Counted from the stretch's first letter, positions 1 to 9,105 are shown. The stretch: DNA of 64,000 bases from Methanococcus voltae (GCF_017875395.1 NZ_JAGGMO010000001.1:186001-250000), one strand, 5' to 3'. Translations and numbers: made by a program. Notes: generated from the sequence alone by a model not told the origin.

Positions 1-301
1 CGTTTTTCTTAGCATTCTCAAGAACGTGAAGGATTTCTCCCGCAGCTTTTTGTGGGAATCTACCAGCGTGCCATTTTAAGTCCCCTTTTCTGTGAGGAAC
101 GTCTTTGTCATGTCTTTTGAACGGTACAGCTTGTTCTAACTTAATAACTCTGTTTAAGTAAGCCATTGCTTTGTCTAATCTCATACCGTTTATTTCTCTA
201 CAAATCTCAATTGTGTGTTTTCTTGAAATTTTTAAAGTTCTTCCCATAGCTCTTGCTGTTTTGCTTGGGTCAGTTTTAACTTTATAGTTCAATTTAACCA
301 T
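1..301 (-). CDS. rpl22: 50S ribosomal protein L22 (uL22), 5' part only
   Basis: This is the N-terminal 100 residues of archaeal L22, which lines the peptide exit tunnel; the rest lies beyond the left edge. The N-terminus begins MVKLNYKVKTDPSKTARA and continues with the family's RAMGRTLKISRKHT and KGDLKWHAGRFPQKAA stretches. Two ATGs stand in tandem at 304 and 301. The second is preferred because GAGGTG lies six bases before it. Downstream genes of the S10/spc cluster would be expected off-window to the left. Its usual upstream partner S19 is instead at 56.1-56.6 kb on the opposite strand. Confidence 0.95.
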   Translation of the reverse strand, partial: MVKLNYKVKTDPSKTARAMGRTLKISRKHTIEICREINGMRLDKAMAYLNRVIKLEQAVPFKRHDKDVPHRKGDLKWHAGRFPQKAAGEILHVLENAKKN

Positions 302-319
302 CATATACACCTCAATAGG

Positions 320-541
320 TTAAAGCTTCATATTGTATATGAGTTTAACAGTGTTGATGCAGTTGACTTTCACATTTCCAACCGTGTTTTTTAATACAAA
401 ATTGGGTTTTGCGTGCTTGCCTACTACCATAATAGGTTTTTCATTTTGCCTGATATTTACCGTATATCCCTTTTCTGAAATATACTCTATAGCCGTTTTT
501 AATTGCTTATACTGATTTATATAGTTTTTCATACCGCCCAT
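320..541 (-). CDS. small hypothetical protein upstream of rpl22
   Basis: This is a basic protein of about 73 residues that I do not recognise. It contains MKNYINQYKQLKTAIEYI, then EKPIMVVGKHAKPN and a C-terminal strand-like VKVNCINTVKLIYN. It ends only 18 bases before rpl22 on the same strand, which suggests co-transcription. Four in-frame ATGs (556, 550, 541, 532) are possible starts. None has a clean GGTG site; 541 is chosen because GGGGATG lies about eight bases upstream. It could be a lineage-specific RNA-binding or ribosome-associated protein, but that rests only on position and charge. Confidence 0.6.
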   Translation of the reverse strand: MGGMKNYINQYKQLKTAIEYISEKGYTVNIRQNEKPIMVVGKHAKPNFVLKNTVGNVKVNCINTVKLIYNMKL

Positions 542-556
542 ATTAAACATCCCCAT

Positions 557-962
557 TCTAAATTTTGAAACCTATTAAACATATTTTAAACACATTTTAT
601 TTATTATATGTATCATACTTTAAAATTTAGTTAATTGACATTATATTACGCTGTAATGAATAATTACACAATTGCAGTTATCAGCAATTTCAACCATTAT
701 CAGATTCAAAATTATCCCTTTATGATAATTCATCAAGTCTGCAAATTAGTTTAATTAATTTATTTCTGATTAATGTTTGATTAATTTTTATTAACTTGAT
801 TAATATTCGATAAATAACAACATAAGTACAATACAATGTTTCTATTAATTAAACAGTATTTAATGGATAATTAACGTTAATTGCATGTATTTAAATTTAC
901 TTAATCCGGTTATTAACATTAGTCATAATTTTAAATCATTAGCATTTATCAATACAGATTAA
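557..962. other. gene-free spacer, AT-rich
   Basis: No supported reading frame lies in these 406 bases. It holds three copies of TGATTAAT at 767, 778 and 797, and a small inverted repeat TGTAAT/ATTACA at 652-657 and 663-668. It probably carries the promoter and leader for the small gene and rpl22. I could not fix a TATA box. Confidence 0.5.
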
Positions 963-1232
963 TTAAATTAATGAAAGTTCTACAACTTCTGCACTTTCTA
1001 CATCTTCTAAATCATTCATTGCTTGTTCGATAGGGTCCATTCCACCCTCTCTTTCTTCCATTTCAACCATAACGTAAACTGTGTACAATCCGAATGCTAA
1101 AGGTTCGTCTGATACACCCCTACATTTAGCGTCATTTTCTTCAACAACTTTTGTTAATTTCTCTTTTAAAGCTTCTTTTTCCACTTCTGGGCTTACAGGC
1201 ATTACCTTTACTTTAGCAATTACGTCAGCCAT
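963..1232 (-). CDS. ef1b: translation elongation factor aEF-1beta
   Basis: This is the guanine-nucleotide exchange factor for aEF-1alpha. The 89-residue length and alpha/beta pattern match the archaeal family: an N-terminal strand MADVIAKVKVMPVSPEVE, the central FGLYTVYVMVEMEE, and the conserved end SAEVVELSLI. The start is fixed by GGTGATATC before the ATG. The zinc-ribbon gene at 1402-1566 precedes it on the same strand, a pairing I recall as frequent in archaea. In M. jannaschii aEF-1beta (MJ0459) also neighbours L22 (MJ0460), so this left-hand block is conserved. Confidence 0.96.
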   Translation of the reverse strand: MADVIAKVKVMPVSPEVEKEALKEKLTKVVEENDAKCRGVSDEPLAFGLYTVYVMVEMEEREGGMDPIEQAMNDLEDVESAEVVELSLI

Positions 1233-1401
1233 GATATCACCGATTAAATCGTTTTAATTCTGATATAGATATGATATAGATATATGATATATTCTATGTA
1301 AAATATACTATATTAACTATATATTGATTTAATGTGAATGTATTTAGATCTAGATAAGTAGTTTAAACCATATTACTTATTACTTATAGTATGTAATTCG
1401 A

Positions 1402-1566
1402 TTATGGTCCTTCGTATCCACATACAGGACATTTGTATGTGTTACTTAATTTTCTACATTTTTCGCATCTTACAATTTCTGTTTTACCACAGTTAGGGCA
1501 TACAAATCTTGTAGCGTTTTCTCTTGGTGCAATTTCTGCATTACATGTAGTACATTTAGCTTTCAT
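1402..1566 (-). CDS. small zinc-ribbon protein (HVO_2753-like)
   Basis: This 54-residue protein contains four CxxC knuckles: C5-C8, C23-C26, C34-C37 and C46-C49 (CPNCG, CEKC and CPVCGYEGP are readable). That makes two zinc ribbons. The start is supported by GGTGAAACA before the ATG. Similar small zinc-ribbon proteins are encoded beside aEF-1beta in many archaea and are thought to bind nucleic acid or act in translation; that role is inference here. It lies 169 bases upstream of the aEF-1beta start and is probably co-transcribed. Confidence 0.9.
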   Translation of the reverse strand: MKAKCTTCNAEIAPRENATRFVCPNCGKTEIVRCEKCRKLSNTYKCPVCGYEGP

Positions 1567-1867
1567 TGTTTCACCACTTTTATTTATTTAAGCTATGATT
1601 ATGGATAAATATAATAGGTAATTTACCATCATATTGCTTCCTAGTTTACTAGGCGCATATCCTATATAATATATAGCCTTATAAAAGTTTTTATGAAATT
1701 GAGTAATATAAATTTAAACATATTGTTTAATCGTATTTAAAGTTATATACCGCAAAGAATTTTGAGTATAAACTAAATATGATTACTATAAATTATTATA
1801 TAAACCTATGTAAATCAAATATGATAAAACAGAAAATACATAATAGTTTATTAAATTTATTTAATAT
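1567..1867 (-). promoter_or_regulatory. spacer with likely promoter of the zinc-ribbon/aEF-1beta unit
   Basis: On the minus strand a TATA-like GCTATATATTATATAG lies at about 1663-1678. About 25 bases downstream is a short hairpin, CCTAG-TTTA-CTAGG, at 1641-1654 that would sit near the 5' end of the transcript. The rest is AT-rich without a gene. Confidence 0.45.
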
Positions 1868-2590
1868 TTATTTCAATATTTTTGTATATGTATCGATTTT
1901 ATTTTCCAAAATACTAATTATCCGTTCTGGAAAATTACCATTTACCACATAGCATTCAATATTGTTAGAACATATGAATTCTGGTAAATATTTATCAATC
2001 GAGGTAAAACCTTTAATCGATTTGGCATTTATGGTATTTAATAGTTTTCCTTCAGGGTATTTTGTGTATATTCCATCGACATCTGTTGCAACTATTAATT
2101 TTTTACAATCCATTAAATCTGCAATGTAGCCTGCAAAACTGTCCGATGTTACATCCCAGGAACGAGGCAACTTATCCGTAGATAATATCAAATTAGACGG
2201 TAAAAAAATTAACAAGTCGTCATCCTGAAACATATTTTTTGCATCATAAATATTATCAGTTGTTTTTACCTTTGAAATATCTTTCATATATATTCCAGTT
2301 AAATCTGTGCATAATGTAGCTAATTTATGAGCCCCGCCGTCGGAAAGATTTGTTTTTTCATAAATATCCCTTACATTGTTTGCAAAGTTTCCACCACCGG
2401 GAATTATCAGTAGTTTTGTTTTTATGGCGTTATCGATATTGTTTAATTCTTTAATTTCTTTTTTCAATTCTTTTAAAAGATTTTCACAATTTAATGTTAA
2501 ACTACCGCCAATTTTCAAAATAACAATTTTATATTCGTCCGTGTGACCGTTAGATTCGCTATACTTTAAATTTTTTTCATCGATATTCAT
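1868..2590 (-). CDS. mfnE: [5-(aminomethyl)furan-3-yl]methyl phosphate kinase MfnE
   Basis: This 240-residue protein has the amino-acid-kinase fold. In methanogens MfnE phosphorylates the aminomethylfuran phosphate intermediate to a diphosphate in methanofuran synthesis. Visible kinase motifs are ILKIGGSL (residues 24-31), IIPGGGNFANNVRD (62-75), SWDVTSDSFAGYIAD (144-158) and VATDVDGIYT (167-176), the last near the nucleotide site. The start has GGGGATTTT before the ATG. It lies 85 bases after the M20 peptidase gene and before the aEF-1beta group. The sub-family assignment is from memory of methanogen sequences; a generic aspartokinase-like kinase is the fallback. Confidence 0.8.
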   Translation of the reverse strand: MNIDEKNLKYSESNGHTDEYKIVILKIGGSLTLNCENLLKELKKEIKELNNIDNAIKTKLLIIPGGGNFANNVRDIYEKTNLSDGGAHKLATLCTDLTGIYMKDISKVKTTDNIYDAKNMFQDDDLLIFLPSNLILSTDKLPRSWDVTSDSFAGYIADLMDCKKLIVATDVDGIYTKYPEGKLLNTINAKSIKGFTSIDKYLPEFICSNNIECYVVNGNFPERIISILENKIDTYTKILK

Positions 2591-2675
2591 AAAATCCCCT
2601 AAAATAATAATTATAAAAAATAAAAATGATTTATTATAAAAATAATTTAAAAAGTGATTACAAATAGGATTATAC

Positions 2676-4049
2676 TTATCTATTATCCTCTTTTACAATC
2701 ATTGCTAGATATACTTTAGCCATATTTAATAAATCAGAAATATCGATATTTTCATTAGGTTGGTGAGCTGTTTCGTTACCCATTCCCCAAACAACAGCTT
2801 CATATCCTTTAACTCTTATAGGGGCTGCTACAGTACCGCCACCCATACCACATAATTCAGGTTTGATATTCAATATTTTTTCAATTGAATTACTTATTTC
2901 TTTTATGGATTTTGAATTTTCAGGTAATTTGCCGGATTTCTCTAGATTTTCAACTTTGTAGGTTATATCAATATTATTTAACAATTTCTCGCTATAATAT
3001 ATTAAATTAGTAGGCAATTCTCTCTTAAATTTCAATATAGTATTGTCTATTGTTTTTAAAACGTCATCTACATCATAATTTGGTAAAACCCTGCAATCAA
3101 AATACATTTCGACATTTCCTGGAATTGTATTTGCATTCTCTACGGAATTTTTAAAGATTGTTGGTTCAAAACTTGAGTATGGGAATGTAAATATCTCGTC
3201 TTTTGCATTGTATTTTTTGTAAAGGGTTCTGTAAAGCATATCGCTAAACAAAAACGCCATAGTACTTGCATTAATTCCTTTGAGTGGCGTACTGCCGTGA
3301 CATTGGAAACCTTTTATTGTAAATTTAATCCACATGATTTGTTTTTCAGCAATTTCCACAAAGTTTCCATGACCTACCCCGAAATCAGGGACTATTATAA
3401 TATCTCCTTTCTTGAAAAGCTCATCTTCATAATTTAAAAGGTGTCTAATTCCATAGGTACTGCCATTTTCTTCATCAGCTACAAAAATGAATCTTAAGTT
3501 GTATTTTAAATCAGATTCAGGATTTAGGGATTTTTGCTTAAATTCATCTAATATCATTTTTAATATTAAAAAAGAGGACACGATACCTTTTCCATTATCT
3601 TCGCTACCTCTACCGTAAATTTTACCGTTTTTTATGACTGGTTCGTACGGATTTGTATCCCATAATGAAATATCGCCCTCAGGTACTATATCCATGTGTG
3701 AAATTATTGTTAAACTGTTTTCTTTGTTCAAATCTAAATCTACAACCACGTTTGGTCTTACGATGTTATTTTTATCAGTTGTATTGTATTCCTTTATTTT
3801 TAAATCCGCATTATACTTTTTTGCGTATTCTTTCATCTTTTTTATAATATATTGTGCTTCTTCAACTTCCCCCTTTCCCCCAAAGCCAGGATTTACAGAG
3901 TTTATTCTAATTAAATTTGAAGCAATATTTATTGTTTCATTTTCTAATTCTTTTTCATATTGTTCTTTACTTTGTTTGGTTAATAAACCTAATAATTTTG
4001 GGGAATCGGATAAATTTTTTAAATTTTTGCTATTGGATGGATTTTGCAT
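2676..4049 (-). CDS. M20-family metallopeptidase/deacylase
   Basis: This cytoplasmic dinuclear-zinc hydrolase has 457 residues. Metal and catalytic motifs are present: SHMDIVP (117-123), GRGSEDNGKG (146-155), the ADEENGS catalytic-glutamate motif (191-197), and a C-terminal His in NETAHQPNE. An inserted dimerisation domain follows the first half, as in DapE, PepV and ArgE relatives. The substrate cannot be read from sequence. M. jannaschii has a related uncharacterised metallohydrolase near its L22/EF-1beta block. Diaminopimelate synthesis here uses DapL (36.8 kb), so a DapE role is unlikely. The first 40 residues are low-complexity, so the true start may lie further inside. Confidence 0.85.
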   Translation of the reverse strand: MQNPSNSKNLKNLSDSPKLLGLLTKQSKEQYEKELENETINIASNLIRINSVNPGFGGKGEVEEAQYIIKKMKEYAKKYNADLKIKEYNTTDKNNIVRPNVVVDLDLNKENSLTIISHMDIVPEGDISLWDTNPYEPVIKNGKIYGRGSEDNGKGIVSSFLILKMILDEFKQKSLNPESDLKYNLRFIFVADEENGSTYGIRHLLNYEDELFKKGDIIIVPDFGVGHGNFVEIAEKQIMWIKFTIKGFQCHGSTPLKGINASTMAFLFSDMLYRTLYKKYNAKDEIFTFPYSSFEPTIFKNSVENANTIPGNVEMYFDCRVLPNYDVDDVLKTIDNTILKFKRELPTNLIYYSEKLLNNIDITYKVENLEKSGKLPENSKSIKEISNSIEKILNIKPELCGMGGGTVAAPIRVKGYEAVVWGMGNETAHQPNENIDISDLLNMAKVYLAMIVKEDNR

Positions 4050-4120
4050 AATAATAACCTTAATTCTCTTTATTTTATCTATTATTTTTTATTTATTTCT
4101 TTTATTTCTTTTATATTATT

Positions 4121-4152
4121 ATTTTATTATTTTATTATTTTATTATTTTATT
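4121..4152. repeat. 8-bp tandem repeat, ATTTTATT x4
   Basis: Four perfect copies of ATTTTATT lie in the 307-base spacer 4050-4356 between the M20 peptidase and the ABC binding protein. The rest of that spacer is AT-rich with no gene. GGTGAAATT before 4357 is the binding-protein ribosome site. Confidence 0.85.
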
Positions 4153-4356
4153 CCTGGATAATATTATAATTTAATGATTAAAACATTGTATAGTATTTAT
4201 TATTTGGTATTGTTTTATTTTTACTATTGTTTATTATTTTTCATTTTGTATTATATTTTAAGATAAAAACAATTATATATTATTTAAAAATATATTATTA
4301 ATTCCTACTATTAACTTAGTTATGGGCATTAAGAATAGATATAATTCGGTGAAATT

Positions 4357-5142
4357 ATGGTTAAAAATGGTATTAAAGCTTTATTTTTAGTTGCTTTAGT
4401 TGCCCTTGTTGTTTCATTCGCAGGATGCACCGATAACGGCAATAACAATAGCAACGTAGATGATTCAAAAGTATTAACAGTTGGTTGCTGTGTTGAATTT
4501 AGACCTTTTGAATATATGGATGAAAAAGGCGTACCAATGGGATTTGATATAGATATTATCAAAGAAGTTGGAAAAAGAATGGACAGAGAAGTTGAAATTA
4601 TAGACTCACAATTTGATGGCCTAATACCTGCATTAAATGCCAAAAAATATGATTGTGTTATCTCAGCTATGACAATTACAGAAAACAGGTCAAAAGAAGT
4701 TAAATTCTCAAAACCTTACTTTGAAGCAGGTCAAATATTATCTGTTATGAAGGACGATAACGAAATAACTTCATTAAAAGATTTAGGTAATAAAAAAGTA
4801 GGTGTAAAATTAGGTACCACTGGTGACATCATTGCGTCAGCAAGTGCTGAAGAATACAACTACGAAGTTAAACAATATAATAAAATAGGCGACGCTTACA
4901 TGGATATGAAAAATGGCAAACTCGATGCTATTATCGTTGACAATGCGGTTGCTATGGAATACTTAAAAGAAAACCCTGGTTTATACAAATTAACCGGTGA
5001 ATTAATGACTTCAGAAGCTTACGGCATTGCTACAAGATTAGATGATACAGAGTTATCAGAAAAAATCGATAAAGCGTTAGACGATATGAAGGCAGACGGT
5101 ACATACGATAAAATCTATGCAAAATGGTTTAGTGACGAATAA
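4357..5142 (+). CDS. amino-acid ABC transporter substrate-binding lipoprotein
   Basis: This 261-residue family-3 solute-binding protein is anchored outside the membrane. The signal peptide MVKNGIKALFLVALVALV ends in a lipobox SFAGC with Cys24. The mature part shows the polar amino-acid binder pattern: RPFEYMDEKGVPMGFDIDI, then MTITENRSKEVKFSKPYF and KKVGVKLGTTGD. The ATG follows GGTGAAATT. Its permease and ATPase lie on the opposite strand at 6.55-7.93 kb, separated by a lipoprotein gene and secG. The separation is unusual, but both parts belong to the polar amino-acid class and no other partner is in view. The ligand (for example glutamine, cystine or arginine) is not readable. Confidence 0.92.
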   Translation: MVKNGIKALFLVALVALVVSFAGCTDNGNNNSNVDDSKVLTVGCCVEFRPFEYMDEKGVPMGFDIDIIKEVGKRMDREVEIIDSQFDGLIPALNAKKYDCVISAMTITENRSKEVKFSKPYFEAGQILSVMKDDNEITSLKDLGNKKVGVKLGTTGDIIASASAEEYNYEVKQYNKIGDAYMDMKNGKLDAIIVDNAVAMEYLKENPGLYKLTGELMTSEAYGIATRLDDTELSEKIDKALDDMKADGTYDKIYAKWFSDE

Positions 5143-5370
5143 ATAGCCTAAAATCGTATAATATAAGATTTAAAATTATTGATAAATTTTATTTCTTACT
5201 TCTTATTTTTCAATAGATTATTTCGTATTATTATGTAATATTTACAATTTTAAATCCACTTTATCAATATTTAGAATTACAGTTATTTTAATTCTTTAAT
5301 TTTATATTTTATACTTTAGTTCGTATTTTAGCCCATATTTATTCACTACATATTATTGAATTTTAAAAAT

Positions 5371-5421
5371 ATTATCCCAACCTAAATAATTATTTAGCCT
5401 GTTATACAGGGATAATTTTTT
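5371..5421 (+). terminator. branched inverted repeat with T-run
   Basis: ATTATCCC (5371-5378) pairs perfectly with GGGATAAT (5409-5416), followed by a T-run to 5421. Inside is the palindrome TAAATAATTATTTA (5383-5396). A competing hairpin CCTGT-TAT-ACAGG (5398-5410) shares its two G residues with the outer stem, so the two cannot form together. It lies 230 bases after the binding-protein stop and 114 bases before the next gene. It may be a terminator or a switchable leader; the flanking 5143-5370 and 5422-5534 hold nothing else but a TATA-like CTTTATAATATT at 5450-5461. Confidence 0.45.
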
Positions 5422-5534
5422 ATTCGAAGAAGTGTCTAGTTATTAGTATACTTTATAATATTGCTAAGACTAATAAATCCATAAGTGCTAAATAACGTCA
5501 TAAAAGTTAATTAAAATATAATAGATGTGATACT

Positions 5535-6137
5535 ATTAAAAATAACAAAAATAATAGAATTAAAGGCAATAATAACAATAAAATAAGCAATGATAGCTTA
5601 AAAAATATATTATTTGTAGTATTTAGTTCGTTACTTCTCATAACTTGTGTTTCCACAGCAGGTTGCTTTGAAGAAGATAATGAAAATATAGATGGAATTA
5701 AATCATTTAATGATTTTAAAAACCAAATCCCTCACGAAAAAGTTGGTGTATTAATCCCTGAAATTGCAGAGGCGCAGATTAAAAAAGATGCTTCAAAAAG
5801 TTCTTTCAGTAATAAGAATATGCAGGGGGCTAGAGGAACTATTTACTATATGAGCACCATAGAAACTGAAAATATTAAAACAATAGCAGATTTTATGGAT
5901 AAAGAATCTACACACAATTATATAATATATGTTGATAAAATGGGCTCTCGATATATTGTAAATTATTATTCGGTGTTTGGAAAAGGCTCACAATTAACTG
6001 ATGAAGATAAAGATGCGTATGATGAAGTAGCTAGCATGCTTTCAATGGTTTTACCTTCAAAAATAACATTAGTTATGCGTTCTGGGAAATACGAAAGAGA
6101 CCAAGAGATATACCAATCAATGGTTACTTCAATTTAA
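5535..6137 (+). CDS. hypothetical lipoprotein with apparent ATT start
   Basis: The frame is open from 5511 to 6137 and contains no ATG, GTG or TTG until 5820. Yet codons 25-44 encode a signal peptide, ILFVVFSSLLLITCVSTAGC, with lipobox STAGC and Cys44. An ATT at 5535 lies exactly where this genome's spacing rule predicts a start: GTGA, then TACT, then ATT. The protein would begin MKNNKNNRIK and be 200 residues long. The mature part is mixed alpha/beta with no family I recognise (GTIYYMSTIETENIKTIADF near the middle). A TATA-like site at 5450-5461 fits. If ATT is not used, the gene is 5'-damaged and only 5820-6137 could be made, without export signal. Confidence 0.6.
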   Translation: MKNNKNNRIKGNNNNKISNDSLKNILFVVFSSLLLITCVSTAGCFEEDNENIDGIKSFNDFKNQIPHEKVGVLIPEIAEAQIKKDASKSSFSNKNMQGARGTIYYMSTIETENIKTIADFMDKESTHNYIIYVDKMGSRYIVNYYSVFGKGSQLTDEDKDAYDEVASMLSMVLPSKITLVMRSGKYERDQEIYQSMVTSI

Positions 6138-6219
6138 TCTGATACATATAAATAATATGAATAGATAAATATGATTAACTAAAAATTCTAAAAATAAATT
6201 TATAATGACAGGTGGAATT

Positions 6220-6384
6220 TTGGCTGGAAAAAACAACGATGAAGGATTGAGCACAAGTGCTGGTTTAGTTAGATACATGGATACGGACATATCCAAAATT
6301 AAAATAGAACCTGAAAAAGTGCTTGGTATAACCTTTGCAATAATTGTTGCAGAAGCTTTATTAAATTACGGATTTTTAATTTAA
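6220..6384 (+). CDS. secG: preprotein translocase subunit SecG (Sec61 beta)
   Basis: This 54-residue tail-anchored subunit belongs to the archaeal SecYEG channel. The family pattern is clear: GLSTSAGLVRYMDTD near the N-terminus, then KIKIEPEKVLG and one transmembrane helix (ITFAIIVAEALLNYG) at the C-terminus. The start is taken as TTG at 6220 because GGTG-GAATT-TTG matches the local spacing rule. An in-frame ATG at 6205 would add five residues (MTGGI) but lacks a ribosome site. It is downstream of the lipoprotein gene on the same strand. Confidence 0.93.
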   Translation: MAGKNNDEGLSTSAGLVRYMDTDISKIKIEPEKVLGITFAIIVAEALLNYGFLI

Positions 6385-6553
6385 TAATTTAATTAATTCG
6401 ACATATTTTTAATTATTTTTAATTATTTACGTTTATTTTATTCTAGTTTATTTATTTTTTATCGTTTTTTATTTGTTTTAGTTAAAAAAGATTAAAAGAG
6501 TATTTAATATCTATTTATATTTTATATTTTATGTTTAATTCTATTTTTTATTT

Positions 6554-7285
6554 TTAATTATGAGATAAAATTTTTCCAAAGAAGTTTTTAGTCCTATCAT
6601 GTTTAGGATTTGTAAATATCTCAGATGGCGCTCCTTCTTCCACGATAGTGCCCTCATCCATAAATACAATTCTGTCACCCACTTCTTTTGCAAAACCCAT
6701 TTCGTGAGTTACTACAACCATTGTCATACCTTCGTATGCAAGTTGTTTCATTACATCTAAAACTTCGTTAACCAATTCGGGGTCTAATGCAGAGGTAGGT
6801 TCATCAAACAACATTGCGTCGGGTTTCATTGCCAAAGCTCTTGCAATTGCAACTCTTTGTTGTTGACCGCCCGAAAGTTGTATGGGGTAAGCATTTTCCT
6901 TATCTTCCAATCCTACTTTTTTGAGTAACTCCCTTGCTTGTGTTTTAGCTTCGGATTTTGATTTTTTCAAAACTTTTACAGGTGCAAAAGTAATGTTATC
7001 CAATACTGTAAGGTGAGGGAACAAGTTAAACTGCTGGAATACCATGCCTATTTTTTGGCGAATTTTGTTGATATTGGCTTTTTTATCACAAATATCTTGG
7101 TCTTCAAATATTACTTTTCCATCGGTTATTACTTCAAGACCGTTAATACATCTTAATAATGTGGATTTACCACTACCACTTGGCCCCAAGATAACCACAA
7201 CTTCCCCTTTTTCGACCTTTAAATTTACACCCTTCAATACGTGATTTTCACCGAATTTTTTATGAATATTAACCATTTCTATCAA
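6554..7285 (-). CDS. glnQ: amino-acid ABC transporter ATP-binding protein (GlnQ type)
   Basis: This 243-residue ATPase energises the polar amino-acid importer. Walker [11 protein letters not shown] (residues 33-42), signature LSGGQQQ (137-143), Walker [12 protein letters not shown] (159-169) and the switch His in VVTHEMGFA are all intact. The start is a TTG at 7285 after GGTG and five bases. This overlaps the last 17 bases of the permease gene and implies translational coupling. An ATG at 7276 is the alternative; the longer frame from 7315 has no ribosome site. It is the last gene of the permease-ATPase pair. Confidence 0.95.
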   Translation of the reverse strand: MIEMVNIHKKFGENHVLKGVNLKVEKGEVVVILGPSGSGKSTLLRCINGLEVITDGKVIFEDQDICDKKANINKIRQKIGMVFQQFNLFPHLTVLDNITFAPVKVLKKSKSEAKTQARELLKKVGLEDKENAYPIQLSGGQQQRVAIARALAMKPDAMLFDEPTSALDPELVNEVLDVMKQLAYEGMTMVVVTHEMGFAKEVGDRIVFMDEGTIVEEGAPSEIFTNPKHDRTKNFFGKILSHN

Positions 7286-7934
7286 TTTTCCACCTTTTCT
7301 CAATATACAGTACAATTCTGCTTAATGGTATTGTCATTAATAAATAGAATAAAGCTACGCCTAACAATGGAGTCCAAGCGTTATATGTCGCACCTCTAAC
7401 CTGGTCACCAACTCTTAAAAGCTCCACAATTGCGATTACAGACAATAATGAGGAATCTTTTAACAAGATGATAAATTCATTACCTAATGCAGGTAAAACA
7501 TTTCTAAAAGCTTGAGGTAATATAATATATCTCATTGATTGGAAATAATTCATCCCCAAACTTCTTGCGGCTTCCATTTGTCCATGATGAACGGATAAGA
7601 TACCTGCCTTTATAATCTCTGCTATGTAAGCACCACTGTTTAAACCCAATGCTAAAACACCGGCTACAAATGCGTCAAGATTAATGCCCAAATCTGGAAG
7701 ACCGAAGTAAATTATCATAATTTGAACCAGCATCGGGGTACCCCTTATTAATTCCACATAAATGGCCGAAAAGCCACGGTATAAAAAATTTGAAGATATT
7801 CTACCAACCCCTACAAATACCCCCAATATTATACCTAGTATAATAGACAATACGGTTATTTTAAGAGTCATTAATGAGCCGTCAATTAACCTAGGTACTA
7901 TCGAAATAAATAAATCAACATCAAAACCTGCCAT
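7269..7934 (-). CDS. amino-acid ABC transporter permease (HisM/GlnP family)
   Basis: This 221-residue inner-membrane permease has about five transmembrane helices. The EAA loop that contacts the ATPase reads [20 protein letters not shown]. The segment [20 protein letters not shown] near the N-terminus is typical of the polar amino-acid permease family. GGTGAGATA precedes the ATG. It is translated just before glnQ and overlaps it. The binding protein is 2.1 kb away on the other strand. A single permease gene suggests a homodimeric channel. Confidence 0.95.
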   Translation of the reverse strand: MAGFDVDLFISIVPRLIDGSLMTLKITVLSIILGIILGVFVGVGRISSNFLYRGFSAIYVELIRGTPMLVQIMIIYFGLPDLGINLDAFVAGVLALGLNSGAYIAEIIKAGILSVHHGQMEAARSLGMNYFQSMRYIILPQAFRNVLPALGNEFIILLKDSSLLSVIAIVELLRVGDQVRGATYNAWTPLLGVALFYLLMTIPLSRIVLYIEKRWKIDRNG

Positions 7935-8533
7935 TATCTCACCATTCTAAAAACTAAAAATATTTCAGCGAATAAATAATTAAATAAATACTTAAAAGTT
8001 AAATATACAATTAAATAAGTATAAACAGTTAAATAAATAAAATCATAAAAAATCATAAATATACATTTATTAATATATTGTATATTTTTTTTAACTAGAT
8101 TAAAAGTTAATGTAAATATATTATTTAAATATTATCTATCTAATATTCTCATATCCTCAATGTATTATTACTTAGGATATCTTATTATTTTCTATTTTAC
8201 TTTAAAATTAAGCGACAGACAATTTAAAAAACGAAACTTTGAAAATATCAAAAAATATATATAGTAATTAAACTATCATTAGTTGAATTATGATATAGTA
8301 GTCCAAATTATAGTTTTATTTAAAATTGATAAAAAAGCATATAAACTAATAATATCAAAAATAAATTGTAAACTAAAATATTAAAGTCCATATAAAAATT
8401 ATCGACTATTATTTATGTTAAATAAATTAAAATAAGGTATATTTTAAAATTTTATGATTTAAATTATTTAAGTCAAACTCGTAATTCGTTTTGATTTTAG
8501 ATTGCGAGTATATATAAAATATAGAGGGAGATT
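7935..8533. other. gene-free spacer between ABC permease and TFS
   Basis: These 599 AT-rich bases have no supported frame. A 7-bp inverted repeat ATATCCT/AGGATAT (8151-8157 and 8174-8180) is followed by a T-rich run and could be a terminator or operator. A TATA-like TATATATAAAATATAG about 15 bases before the TFS start is too close to be its promoter; GGGAGATT before 8534 is the TFS ribosome site. Confidence 0.5.
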
Positions 8534-8851
8534 ATGGTTAAATTTTGCCCAAAGTGTAATAATATAATGTTACCTAAAGAAGGTAACTTAAAATGTGTAG
8601 TATGCGGATTTGAAACTAGTTTGGAAAATACTAAAGATAAATACGAGTTATCTGAAAAAATAGAAAGCAAATCACAAGATGTTACAGTAATTGAAAATGT
8701 AAATACATTGCCATCAATCAGAATTGAATGCCCAAGCTGTGGAAATATGGAAGCATACTGGTGGTTACAACAAACAAGATGTGCAGATGAACCAGAAACA
8801 AGATTCTACAAATGTAAAAAATGTTCACATACTTGGAGAGAATACGATTAA
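8534..8851 (+). CDS. tfs: transcription elongation/cleavage factor TFS
   Basis: This 105-residue archaeal TFIIS-like factor stimulates RNA cleavage by backtracked RNA polymerase. The N-terminal ribbon FCPKCNNIMLP...CVVCG (Cys5, 8, 20, 23) is followed by a linker. The C-terminal ribbon CPSCGNMEAYWWLQQTRCADE holds the invariant acidic DE pair that reaches the active site, then YKCKKCSHTWREYD. Length and motifs match the family. The RPB9-like N-terminus and TFIIS-like C-terminus together make TFS the best call. It is a single-gene unit. Confidence 0.95.
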   Translation: MVKFCPKCNNIMLPKEGNLKCVVCGFETSLENTKDKYELSEKIESKSQDVTVIENVNTLPSIRIECPSCGNMEAYWWLQQTRCADEPETRFYKCKKCSHTWREYD

Positions 8852-9105
8852 TTAACTATATTTTTATATAATCTTAATTTAATATTTTTAATATGTAAAT
8901 TAATGTTTTAAATTTTATTTGTATATTTTAATTCAAGCTTAATTTTAATTTTTTTATATTTTCGTAAGGTATAATAATAATCTTTTTTAAAATAATATTA
9001 TTAGTAATAATTTTAAAATAAAATATATTAACACTCTTTATTATATCTATTCAACTCATTTCATCTTTTACAAATAACCACTTGCAAAATTAACGGGGTG
9101 AAAAA

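Noticed and set aside
3634-4161. 175-codon plus-strand frame opposite the M20 peptidase
   Set aside because: It is antisense to a gene with clear catalytic motifs, is low-complexity, and has no ribosome site.
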